A DNA stretch of 10,307 nucleotides from Mxb001 sp049317345 (GCA_049317345.1 JBMOIL010000085.1:1-10307), one strand, 5' to 3'; positions 1 through 6,026 are shown, counted from the first letter of the stretch. Numbers and translations are program-made. Notes: generated from the letters alone by a model not told the origin.

Positions 1-527
1 GCGTACCTCTCGGGCACATCTTCGGGTGTGCCACCCATGAAGGTGTCGATGGCACCGTCACCAAGGTGCTCGCGACTTCCGAGCGCCAGGCATGCGACGG
101 GCGCGTGGAGCACGACGAGATCGAAGGCAGCGGCATGCGGGTCCGCCCCCAGGGCGTCATCGGGGAGGGAGCGGCGCGAGGTAGCCCATGCAGCGAGCCC
201 CCCGCCCGCGGAGTGGCCGAGGAGTGCGCGGCGGGAAGTGTCGATGCCATGGCGAGCGGCTTCGGTCAGTCCCTGGTCGACCGCAGTGACCACGTCACGC
301 ATCGTCGTGGGCCAGGGGAATTCGTAGGTGCGGTATTCGATGCTCCACACGGCAAAGCCATGCGCGGCGAGGTCGAGAGAGGTCGCTTCCTCGAGATCGA
401 GTCGCCACACGGGGCGCCAGTAGCCCCCGTGGATCACGATGACGAGCGGCGGTCGCTCGGTGTCCGGGACGAACCACTCGCCGAACTGTCGCGCGTGCTC
501 GCCGTACGGCTCGATGAAGCGGCGCAT
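1..527 (-). CDS. Alpha/beta hydrolase, probable kynurenine formamidase (3' end cut by window edge)
   Basis: The sequence shows 175 codons read from an ATG two bases after the kynureninase stop; the C-terminus lies beyond the left edge. Residues 33-37 are HGGYW, the oxyanion-hole motif of the arylformamidase/carboxylesterase type of alpha/beta hydrolase. Residues 104-109 are GHSAGG, which places the nucleophile at Ser106. The catalytic Asp and His would lie in the missing part. The AFMID-type hydrolases of this fold convert N-formylkynurenine to kynurenine and formate. Third position behind a tryptophan dioxygenase and a kynureninase, with near-overlapping junctions suggesting translational coupling, supports that role. 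It is not the metal-dependent cyclase-fold KynB of Pseudomonas, so no symbol is given. Family membership is seen directly; substrate is inferred from context. A generic esterase is the alternative. Confidence 0.85.
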   Translation of the reverse strand, partial: MRRFIEPYGEHARQFGEWFVPDTERPPLVIVIHGGYWRPVWRLDLEEATSLDLAAHGFAVWSIEYRTYEFPWPTTMRDVVTAVDQGLTEAARHGIDTSRRALLGHSAGGGLAAWATSRRSLPDDALGADPHAAAFDLVVLHAPVACLALGSREHLGDGAIDTFMGGTPEDVPERY

Positions 528-529
528 CG

Positions 530-1822
530 CTACGCCAATCGCCGGGCCAGTGCCTCCGCGACCCGCCAGCAGTCCTCGTACGTCGAGTAGAGCGGCACGG
601 GCGCGAATCGGATGATGTCGGGATTGCGCGTGTCCGCGATGACGCCGTCAAGGTCACGCAGAATCGCGGCGATCTCGTGAATATCGCGCGTGAAGCGCAC
701 CGAGATCTGGCAGCCGTGACGCGCGGAGTCGGCGGGTGTGACGATCTCCAGGGCGCCCGGCGGCGCGGACTCGGCGACCTCGGCGAGGAGCTCGCGAAGG
801 TATCCGGTGAGGCGCAGGCTGCGCGCGCGCAGGGAATCCATGCCCACGTCGTCGAAGACCTCCAGCGACACCTGGACCGGAGCCATCGCGAAGATCGGGG
901 GGTTCGAGACCTGCCAGGCGTCGGCCGTCGGCGGGGGATCGAACTCGCGCTCCATGCGGAAGCGCAGATCCGAGCGCGTGCCCCACCACCCGGCGAGCCG
1001 GGGCAGTGACGTGTCGCGGGCGTGCCGCTCGTGGATGAAGCAACCGGCAAGGGAGCCGGGCCCGGAGTTGAGGTACTTATAGGAGCACCAGGCCGCGAAG
1101 TCGACGTCCCAGTCGTGGAGGGTCATGGGCACATTGCCGGCGGCATGTGCGAGGTCCCAGCCGACGTAGGCGCCGACCTCATGCCCCGCGGCAGTGATGG
1201 CGGGCATGTCCATCCATTCGCCCGTGAGGTAATTGACCGCACTGAAGAACACGACGGCCACCTCGTCGCCGAGTTCGCGAATCTTGGCCACGACGTCCTC
1301 GGTGCGCAGGATGTCCTCGCCCTCGCGTGGGCGCATGCGGATGACGTGCTCGTCCGGATCGAGGCCGTGCCAGCGCACCTGCGAAGCGATGGCGTAGCCA
1401 TCGGAGGGGAAGACGATGTCCTCCATAATCACCTTGGTGCGCGCGCCGCTCGGTCGGTAGAAGGTCGCGAACATCAGGTGGATGTTGACGGTCAGGGAAT
1501 TCATCACGACGACCTCGTGCGGGAGCGCACCCACGAGTCGCGCGGTGGGCTCGGTGAGAGCCTCGTGATAGTCCTTCCACGGCCGCGGCCCGGTGAGCTG
1601 TCCCTCGACTCCCCACGCGGCCCATCGCTCGAACTCCACGAGCAGTGCCTCGCGCGTGCCCCTGGGCTTGAGTCCGAGTGAATTCCCGGCCATGTAGGCC
1701 ACCTCGGGGTACGCCGATCCGGGGGCGTCGGGGTAGTCCAGCGGCGGCACGAACGGGGGAATGAGGAACCTGTCGCGCCAGCCGGGGTCAGCCGCGTCGA
1801 GCGCGGGGTCAGGGGGGCGCAT
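530..1822 (-). CDS. kynU: Kynureninase
   Basis: A PLP-dependent fold-type I enzyme that splits L-kynurenine into anthranilate and L-alanine in the cytosol. The 430-residue length is usual for the family. Visible motifs in order are GNSLGL (46-51), DLAHAAGN (223-230, whose Asp223 should pair with the pyridine nitrogen of PLP), the CSYKYLNSG block (246-254) with Lys249 as the Schiff-base lysine, QVSNPPIF (304-311) and a C-terminal RFAPVPLYST block (405-414). The DLAHA-to-SYKYLN stretch is highly characteristic of kynureninase. The ATG lies 3 bases after the dioxygenase stop (TGA CGC ATG) and the stop lies 2 bases before the hydrolase start, so the three genes are probably co-transcribed and translationally coupled. 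No kynurenine 3-monooxygenase is visible here, so the local route ends at anthranilate. Confidence 0.96.
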   Translation of the reverse strand: MRPPDPALDAADPGWRDRFLIPPFVPPLDYPDAPGSAYPEVAYMAGNSLGLKPRGTREALLVEFERWAAWGVEGQLTGPRPWKDYHEALTEPTARLVGALPHEVVVMNSLTVNIHLMFATFYRPSGARTKVIMEDIVFPSDGYAIASQVRWHGLDPDEHVIRMRPREGEDILRTEDVVAKIRELGDEVAVVFFSAVNYLTGEWMDMPAITAAGHEVGAYVGWDLAHAAGNVPMTLHDWDVDFAAWCSYKYLNSGPGSLAGCFIHERHARDTSLPRLAGWWGTRSDLRFRMEREFDPPPTADAWQVSNPPIFAMAPVQVSLEVFDDVGMDSLRARSLRLTGYLRELLAEVAESAPPGALEIVTPADSARHGCQISVRFTRDIHEIAAILRDLDGVIADTRNPDIIRFAPVPLYSTYEDCWRVAEALARRLA

Positions 1823-1825
1823 GCG

Positions 1826-2722
1826 TCAGATTCTCGTCCGTGCGGACCAGAGTTCGGGGAAGGCCTGCCGCTGCAGGCTCTTCTCGAGCCAGGTCAGGCC
1901 CGCGGACCCGCCCGTGCCGCCCTTGGCACCCATGGCCCTTCGCACGGCGATGAGATGCCAGTAGCGCCAGGTGCTGAACTCCTCGGCGATGTCGGTGAGC
2001 GCCTCGGCCAGTTGGCGTAGCGGCTCGCCGTGACCGGTGTCCTCGTAGACCTTCACCCACACGTCTTCGACACCCTCGTCCCACTCATGCGTGCGGGTGA
2101 TCTCAGCATCGAGCACCTCCTGTGGCACGGCGTAGCCCTGTCGCGAGAGATAGGCGAGCGCATCGTCGTAGAGGCTCGGCGCCTCGAAGGCTGCTACGAG
2201 TTCGGCGTAGTGATTGCCGGCGACATGCTTGTGCGGGCGCATGAGCGCGGGATCCTTGAAGCCCAAGAGGAATTCCATGTGTCGGTAGAGGAACGACTGG
2301 AATCCGGATGCCTCACCGAGTGCGTCGCGGAAGGCGTTGAAGTCGGTGGGCGTCATCCACTTGAAGCTGCCCCACGATGCATTCAGTCCGCGGAAGTGGT
2401 CGTTGCTACGCCGTAGTGCAATGAGTGCCTCGGACAGGTCATCGTCGCGCAGGGCGCGCTGTGCGGTGCGCCACTCGAAGGCGATCAGGTTGAAGTAGAG
2501 CTCCATGATCTGGGAGAGGACGAGGAACATGTACTCGCCGGGCTCGTCGGTCATGGTCCGCTGCAGGGTCGCCAGGGTCGAGGAGCGGACGTAGGCGTCG
2601 TAGGGCGTGGTTTCCTCGAACTCCACCTTCGGTGCCTGGGCCAGGGTCTGCGGGGTGCCTTCGGCAGTCCCGTCCGCGGGGCGGCCCGACTGCCGATTCG
2701 AGGGGTTGCGGCGGCTGGTCAT
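1826..2722 (-). CDS. kynA: Tryptophan 2,3-dioxygenase family protein with altered distal pocket
   Basis: A haem enzyme expected to insert O2 into the indole ring of L-tryptophan to give N-formylkynurenine, the first step of the operon's pathway. From the chosen ATG it has 298 residues. Visible family landmarks are AFRDALGEASGFQS (130-143), APSLYDDALAYL (181-192), WRYWH (252-256) with His256 as axial haem ligand, GTGGS (269-273) for substrate carboxylate binding, and PELWSARTRI at the C-terminus. Against my recollection of the Xanthomonas campestris enzyme, Phe66 and Arg132 are kept, but distal His55 is replaced by Ser70 and Tyr113 by Phe128. The frame stays open upstream to ATGs at 2752 and 2854. 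I chose 2722 because recognisable homology starts only near residue 33 and a CACACT box precedes this ATG by 6 bases. Start 2752 remains possible. Family assignment is firm; substrate is slightly less so. Confidence 0.9.
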   Translation of the reverse strand: MTSRRNPSNRQSGRPADGTAEGTPQTLAQAPKVEFEETTPYDAYVRSSTLATLQRTMTDEPGEYMFLVLSQIMELYFNLIAFEWRTAQRALRDDDLSEALIALRRSNDHFRGLNASWGSFKWMTPTDFNAFRDALGEASGFQSFLYRHMEFLLGFKDPALMRPHKHVAGNHYAELVAAFEAPSLYDDALAYLSRQGYAVPQEVLDAEITRTHEWDEGVEDVWVKVYEDTGHGEPLRQLAEALTDIAEEFSTWRYWHLIAVRRAMGAKGGTGGSAGLTWLEKSLQRQAFPELWSARTRI

Positions 2723-2733
2723 GGGGTCAGTGT

Positions 2734-2764
2734 GGTCCCTGCGAGGGCTCATCCACCAGGGACC
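2734..2764. promoter_or_regulatory. 8-bp inverted repeat in the kyn operon upstream region, candidate operator
   Basis: GGTCCCTG (2734-2741) and CAGGGACC (2757-2764) form a perfect 8-bp inverted repeat with a 15-base spacer, starting 11 bases upstream of the chosen dioxygenase ATG. A third half-site, CAGGGA, occurs at 2786-2791. The repeat overlaps a weak -10-like box (CACACT, minus strand, 2734-2729) and the stretch where a -35 would lie. It could be a repressor or activator site for the tryptophan-degradation operon, or a leader hairpin if transcription starts further upstream. No regulator gene is present in the window. If the true start is 2752, the repeat would overlap the 5' end of the gene. 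Confidence 0.4.
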
Positions 2765-2870
2765 TTCGGTATCTGCCGGGTCACGCAGGGAGGGCACGCC
2801 TACCTCCCGCGCGAGCATCATCCGAACGGTTGAGGAACCATGGGTCTCGCCCATCCGTCAGCATGGGTGA

Positions 2871-2901
2871 GAGCCGGACGGCTCAGCCCCTCGCCAGGGG
2901 C
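2871..2901 (+). promoter_or_regulatory. Two adjacent hairpins in the lipoprotein gene leader
   Basis: GAGCCG-GA-CGGCTC (2871-2884) is a perfect 6-bp palindrome, and GCCCCT-CGCC-AGGGGC (2886-2901) is a second perfect 6-bp stem with a 4-base loop. The two are one base apart and end 19 bases before the lipoprotein ATG, just ahead of two AGGAA ribosome-binding candidates (2906-2910 and 2913-2917). An alternative pairing, CCGTC (2855-2859) with GACGG (2877-2881 region), overlaps the first hairpin. I do not recognise a known riboswitch class. It may be a 5'UTR structural element, or the first stem may be a DNA operator. Confidence 0.35.
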
Positions 2902-2920
2902 AGACAGGAAGCAGGAATTC

Positions 2921-3346
2921 ATGCGCTCGAACACCCGTCGCGGCCTCAGCATCGCGGCTGCCAGCATCATCGCCCTGGGTGGAGCCGGTGTGCTCACCGC
3001 CTGTGGCGGTTCATCCGAGAGTACGACGTCCAGCTCTGCTGCGGCGCCGTCGGAATCCACGGGAGGGGATGCCGGCATGATCGGTCCCGTCATCGTTGAA
3101 CCCGGCCAGACCACCGCAGAGGTGGCCGTGGGTCGCGTCATCACCTTCAATGTCGACGACGTCATGGCCTGGACGATTTCCTCCAGCGATGAGGCCGTCC
3201 TCGCAGTCACCGCGGGGAAGGACGACGGCTCAGCCCAGTTCCTCCCGGGCGGCGAGGCGCTTGCCCCCGGCACCGCCGAGGTCACCCTCACCAACATGGA
3301 CAACACGGATGAGACGTGGGTCGTCACGGTGACCGTGACCGAGTAG
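2921..3346 (+). CDS. Small secreted lipoprotein, possible Ig-like fold
   Basis: The product has 141 residues. A basic N-terminus (MRSNTRR), a hydrophobic segment (about 9-24) and a lipobox LTAC (25-28) indicate signal peptidase II cleavage before Cys28 and lipid anchoring on the outer face of the membrane. A Ser/Thr/Gly-rich linker (about 29-52) follows. The remaining 85 or so residues look beta-rich (GQTTAEVAVG, VITFNV, AWTISSSDEAVLAV, TAEVTLTN, WVVTVTVTE), the pattern of a single bacterial Ig-like or protease-inhibitor-like beta-sandwich. I cannot assign a named family. The start is chosen because AGGAA boxes precede this ATG and it places the signal peptide at the N-terminus; an in-frame ATG at 2840 would add a non-signal extension. 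A strong terminator follows, so it is probably monocistronic. Function unknown. Confidence 0.85.
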   Translation: MRSNTRRGLSIAAASIIALGGAGVLTACGGSSESTTSSSAAAPSESTGGDAGMIGPVIVEPGQTTAEVAVGRVITFNVDDVMAWTISSSDEAVLAVTAGKDDGSAQFLPGGEALAPGTAEVTLTNMDNTDETWVVTVTVTE

Positions 3347-3359
3347 GGCCACTCTCACC

Positions 3360-3410
3360 GCGATCCCCCGGCCGACACCCGATGGTGTGACCGGGGGATC
3401 GCTGTCTTTT
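3360..3410 (+). terminator. Strong compound intrinsic terminator after the lipoprotein gene
   Basis: A perfect 12-bp stem pairs GCGATCCCCCGG (3360-3371) with CCGGGGGATCGC (3391-3402). Its loop contains a further 5-bp stem (ACACC CGAT GGTGT), and a T-rich tail (TCTTTT, 3405-3410) follows. It starts 14 bases after the lipoprotein stop and ends just before the ribosome-binding site of lemA, so it should insulate the lemA unit from upstream transcription. LemA would then need its own promoter in or very near this structure, or partial read-through. Confidence 0.9.
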
Positions 3411-3419
3411 CCGGGAGAT

Positions 3420-3426
3420 AAGGAGG
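3420..3426 (+). promoter_or_regulatory. Perfect Shine-Dalgarno of lemA
   Basis: AAGGAGG at 3420-3426 matches the anti-Shine-Dalgarno fully and lies 11 bases before the ATG at 3438. It decides the lemA start: the in-frame ATG at 3387 lies inside the terminator loop and has no such site. It contrasts with the leaderless-looking genes further right. Confidence 0.8.
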
Positions 3427-3437
3427 ACACTGGGGCC

Positions 3438-3992
3438 ATGTTGTGGCTCCTCATCATCGTCATCCTCCTGCTGGTGCTGGTCGTCGTCGGCATCGTGCAG
3501 TTCAACAAGTTGCGCCGACTCGACGTGCTGTGCACCGGGGCGATCGGCGACATCGACACCCTCCTCACCAAGCGTGCGGACCTCGTGCCCAATCTCGTCG
3601 AGACGGTCAAGGGGGCGCGTGACTTCGAGTCTTCGACGATCGAGGCCGTGACCGCGGCGCGCACGCGCAGCCAGGATGCACAGTCGATCGACGAGAAGTC
3701 CGCGGCAGACGCGTCGATGACGGGTGCACTCGGGCGCCTCTTCGCGGTGGCCGAGGCCTATCCGCAGCTGACGGCGACATCCAACTTCCAGACGCTGCAG
3801 GTGCAACTCGCGGACATCGAGGGTCAGTTGCAGTTCGCCCGCCAGTTCTACAACGACTCGGTTGTCCACCTCAATACTGCGCTGCGCACCATTCCGTCGA
3901 TGTGGTTCGCCGGCGTCGCGGGAGTGTCGCAGCGCAAGGTCTATAGCGAACCGGACGAGAGCCGCCGCTCTGCTCCGGACGTGCAGTTCTAG
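3438..3992 (+). CDS. lemA: LemA family protein
   Basis: The product has 184 residues, the family's usual size. It has one N-terminal transmembrane helix (about residues 2-20, LWLLIIVILLLVLVVVGIV) with almost no residues before it. The rest is a helical domain with LemA signatures: ADLVPNLVETVKG near residue 48, then YPQLTATSNFQTLQVQL and ADIEGQLQFARQFYNDSV toward the C-terminus. LemA proteins are membrane-anchored four-helix-bundle proteins whose biochemical role is not established; they recur beside DUF2207 or TPM-domain membrane proteins. Here the DUF2207 gene begins 5 bases after the lemA stop, so the two are almost certainly co-translated and may form a complex. The soluble domain probably faces outside. 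The family call is firm; the function is open. Confidence 0.95.
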   Translation: MLWLLIIVILLLVLVVVGIVQFNKLRRLDVLCTGAIGDIDTLLTKRADLVPNLVETVKGARDFESSTIEAVTAARTRSQDAQSIDEKSAADASMTGALGRLFAVAEAYPQLTATSNFQTLQVQLADIEGQLQFARQFYNDSVVHLNTALRTIPSMWFAGVAGVSQRKVYSEPDESRRSAPDVQF

Positions 3993-3997
3993 GCGTC

Positions 3998-5797
3998 ATG
4001 GCCCTTGCCGTGCACCCCGTCCTGGCGCGAGGCATCGCAAGCCTCGCCCTCGCGGGCGCAGCGGTGCTCTGGCTGGCTCCTGCTGCGCTCGCAGATTCCG
4101 AGCGCATCGGTCCCAATGAGGTAGCGGCGGTGGTCTCGCCCGAGGGCAACCTGGCGATCACCGAGACCATCACCTATCACTTCGAGGACGGCGAGCGTCA
4201 CGGCATCTTCCGCCTCATCCCGATGTGGAGCGAGCTCCCTGACGGCACCCGATGGATGCATCCGGTCACGCTCGAGTCGGTGTCCATGGACGGCGCCACG
4301 GTCCCCTTCGAGACGAGCCAGGATGGCGCCCTCTTCGAGGTGAAGATCGGCGATCCCGATGTGACGATCTCCGGGACGCATGTCTACGAGATCTCTTACG
4401 ACGTCCAAGGTGCCTTGCGCAGCATGACGGCCGACGAGCTGGCCGGGTCCAATCCGTACGGGTTCGCCCCGGGCGATGTCGAGTTGTACTGGGACTTCAT
4501 CGGCGATGGCTGGGGCGTGGACATCTACCAGGCCCAGGTCATCGTCACAGGCCCGGGCGCTGTCCTCGCTGCCCAGTGCTTCTCCGGCTACTACGGCGAA
4601 ACGGCAGGCTGCAATGACCGCATCAGCGGGGAGGCCGTCACGCTTCGCAAGGCCTCCCTCTTTCCCTACCAGGGCCTGACCGCGGTCATCGCCTATCCGG
4701 GATCGGCGTTCACGACACCACCCGTGCGACGCATCGAGGCGATGCCGCTCTCGGGAGACGCGGGCCGTGTCTTCTTCCCTGTCGCACTCACGCTCTCGCT
4801 GCTCGCGCTCGTCGCGCCGTCGCTCATCGTCCTCGGCCTGCGTCGGCGGATTCGTGGCGTCGACATCCCGGGTTCGCCCGTGCAGTTCGGCCCCCCGCGT
4901 GGCCTGCGCCCCGCGGAGATCGAGGTCAGCCTCGACGGCGAGCTCAGCTCGCGCGGCGTACTCGCCACGCTCTTGGATCTCGTGGCCCGCCGTCACATCA
5001 CGCTGTCGTCGGACCCCGGCAGCTTCTTGAAGGAGAGCCGCATCGACATGGCCTGGTGGGGTGCGGGCACCGACCCGCTGCGTCCCTGGGAGGAGCAGCT
5101 CACCGGAGAAATCTTCGAGGGCCGTGACCGGGCAACCCTCCAGGGCTACGACGCGGATTTCGCCAGCGCCGTGAAGCGCGTGCGCACGGATCTCACCCAG
5201 GAGGCCGTGGCTGCGCAGCGACTGGATCCGCAGGCTGGCTCACCGCGCCGACGGGTGGGCTGCATGGCCGGGATCGGCCTGATCCTGGGCATCGCTGCCT
5301 TCGGCTTCGGCAGCGTGACGCACAACGCGATCTTCTACGCCGGTGTCGCGCCCGTCCTACTCGCGCTGACGCTCGGCCTCTTCATCGCGGCCTATCTCGT
5401 GCCCGACAGGGAGACGCGGGAGACAGCCCGCTTCGAGGCTGAGGTCGAGGGCTTCAAGCGCCTGCTCGACACCGATCCCGGGGCCGCGCGTCGTGACCTG
5501 GTGCAGCGGCTCGGGCTGCCGGACTACGCCGTCTACGCGACCTTCCTTCCGTACGCCGTGCTCTTCGATCTCGAGGATGCGTGGTCGGGTGCCTTCCCCG
5601 ACCTCACCGAGGAGCAGTTGCACTCGTCCGGGCTCTTCCTCGCCAACACCGCCGCGATCCACAGCCTCATGTCGGTGGGTGCCTCGACGGTGAGCGCGGC
5701 ATACACCGCACCGCAGGCCTCGGGCGGCTCCGGCTTCTCGGGCGGTGGAGGCTTCTCCGGCGGTGGCGGCGGTGGTGGTGGCGGCGGCTCCTGGTAG
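3998..5797 (+). CDS. DUF2207 membrane protein with polyglycine C-terminal tail
   Basis: The product has 599 residues. A signal peptide (about 8-32, ending LAPAALA) is followed by an extracytoplasmic beta-rich domain (about 36-245) containing the DUF2207 hallmarks ITETITYHF (54-62), RHGIFRLIP (67-75) and DVELYWDFIGDGWG (160-173). A transmembrane helix (258-281), a cytoplasmic segment with the PAEIEVSLDGELSSRGVLATLLDL stretch (305-328), two further helices (about 421-440 and 446-468), a soluble segment with LPYAVLFDLEDAW (517-529), and a tail from residue 575 made of SGGGGF units and a ten-glycine run ending SW complete it. That architecture is typical of DUF2207 proteins next to LemA; no catalytic activity is known. 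The start has no clear ribosome-binding site and depends on the lemA stop 5 bases upstream. A role in envelope or membrane homeostasis with LemA is inference. Confidence 0.93.
   Translation: MALAVHPVLARGIASLALAGAAVLWLAPAALADSERIGPNEVAAVVSPEGNLAITETITYHFEDGERHGIFRLIPMWSELPDGTRWMHPVTLESVSMDGATVPFETSQDGALFEVKIGDPDVTISGTHVYEISYDVQGALRSMTADELAGSNPYGFAPGDVELYWDFIGDGWGVDIYQAQVIVTGPGAVLAAQCFSGYYGETAGCNDRISGEAVTLRKASLFPYQGLTAVIAYPGSAFTTPPVRRIEAMPLSGDAGRVFFPVALTLSLLALVAPSLIVLGLRRRIRGVDIPGSPVQFGPPRGLRPAEIEVSLDGELSSRGVLATLLDLVARRHITLSSDPGSFLKESRIDMAWWGAGTDPLRPWEEQLTGEIFEGRDRATLQGYDADFASAVKRVRTDLTQEAVAAQRLDPQAGSPRRRVGCMAGIGLILGIAAFGFGSVTHNAIFYAGVAPVLLALTLGLFIAAYLVPDRETRETARFEAEVEGFKRLLDTDPGAARRDLVQRLGLPDYAVYATFLPYAVLFDLEDAWSGAFPDLTEEQLHSSGLFLANTAAIHSLMSVGASTVSAAYTAPQASGGSGFSGGGGFSGGGGGGGGGGSW
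5741..5793 (+). repeat. GGN low-complexity tract encoding the Gly-rich tail
   Basis: A run of GGN codons (GGT, GGC, GGA) interrupted by two TTC codons, encoding the SGGGGF repeats and the ten-glycine run at the end of the DUF2207 protein. Such tracts can change length by slippage. The complementary strand reads as polyproline in one frame, which is an artefact of the tract and not a gene. Confidence 0.8.
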
Positions 5798-5804
5798 CCC
5801 CACG

Positions 5805-5870
5805 TCGTTGAGTGGCGGCTTATCGCGCGCGACACGCCGTAGCGACACGTCATAACCCGCCACTCAACGA
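5805..5870. repeat. Long near-perfect inverted repeat (19-bp arms, 28-base loop)
   Basis: The left arm TCGTTGAGTGGCGGCTTAT (5805-5823) and the right arm ATAACCCGCCACTCAACGA (5852-5870) are complementary at 18 of 19 positions. The loop holds a direct repeat of GCGACACG (5829-5836 and 5842-5849). The element begins 7 bases after the DUF2207 stop and ends 2 bases before a -10-like box for the next small gene. It could act as a terminator, but neither outer flank has a T-tract on the relevant strand. Other readings are an operator, or a dispersed palindromic (REP or MITE-like) repeat. The pairing is seen directly; the function is inference. Confidence 0.85.
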
Positions 5871-5872
5871 AC

Positions 5873-5878
5873 TAGCGT
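5873..5878 (+). promoter_or_regulatory. Candidate -10 box of the Cys-rich small gene
   Basis: TAGCGT, 8 bases before a GTG (5887) and 11 before the ATG (5890). The identical hexamer precedes the phosphotransferase gene. The expected -35 position falls inside the right arm of the large inverted repeat, so structure or protein binding there could affect this promoter. Confidence 0.45.
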
Positions 5879-5889
5879 CGGATGCCGTG

Positions 5890-6015
5890 ATGGGTTCCCC
5901 GGGTCCGTGCCCCGCCTGCGAGAAGGTCGACCTCGAGCGCCGCGGCGGCAAGGACTTCTGCCCGCAGTGCTACTACATCCAGCCGTGCTGCGACGGCGGC
6001 GAGTGCGCGGTCTGA
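5890..6015 (+). CDS. Cysteine-rich small protein, putative zinc ribbon
   Basis: A 41-residue product with seven cysteines: CPAC (7-10), CPQC (24-27), then C33, C34 and C39. The two CPxC knuckles 13 residues apart are the pattern of a zinc-ribbon metal site; the CC and final C near the end could add a ligand or redox pair. I do not recognise a named family. The frame is open back to 5812, but that start lies inside the large inverted repeat, and the residues before 5890 look non-coding in character. A GTG at 5887, in the same frame and 8 bases after a TAGCGT box, would give a leaderless start and one extra residue. The gene ends 23 bases before the oxidoreductase ATG. Coding potential rests on the ordered CPxC motifs; the function is unknown. 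Confidence 0.65.
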   Translation: MGSPGPCPACEKVDLERRGGKDFCPQCYYIQPCCDGGECAV

Positions 6016-6026
6016 CGGTCACGCCC

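Noticed and set aside
295..1822. Several open frames overlapping kynureninase and the hydrolase on both strands
   Set aside because: Arg/Ala/Pro-rich shadows of a well-supported gene; none has motifs or an initiation signal.
2723..2854. In-frame N-terminal extension of the dioxygenase to ATGs at 2752 and 2854
   Set aside because: The extension has no resemblance to the family, contains the inverted repeat, and runs into the leader of the divergent lipoprotein gene. No ribosome-binding site or TAnnnT box suits either ATG. The 2752 start is not fully excluded.
3989..4996. Long minus-strand open frame (335 codons) antisense to the DUF2207 gene
   Set aside because: Arg/Asp/Glu-rich composition typical of antisense frames in high-GC DNA, no recognisable motif, and the plus strand encodes a clear protein family.
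5741..5793. GGN tract as CRISPR-like or tandem repeat element
   Set aside because: It is in-frame coding sequence for the glycine-rich tail expected in this protein family.
5812..5889. Longer start for the Cys-rich small protein
   Set aside because: The first 20 codons would fall within the inverted repeat and its loop, and there is no initiation signal at 5812. The TAGCGT box points to 5887-5890.
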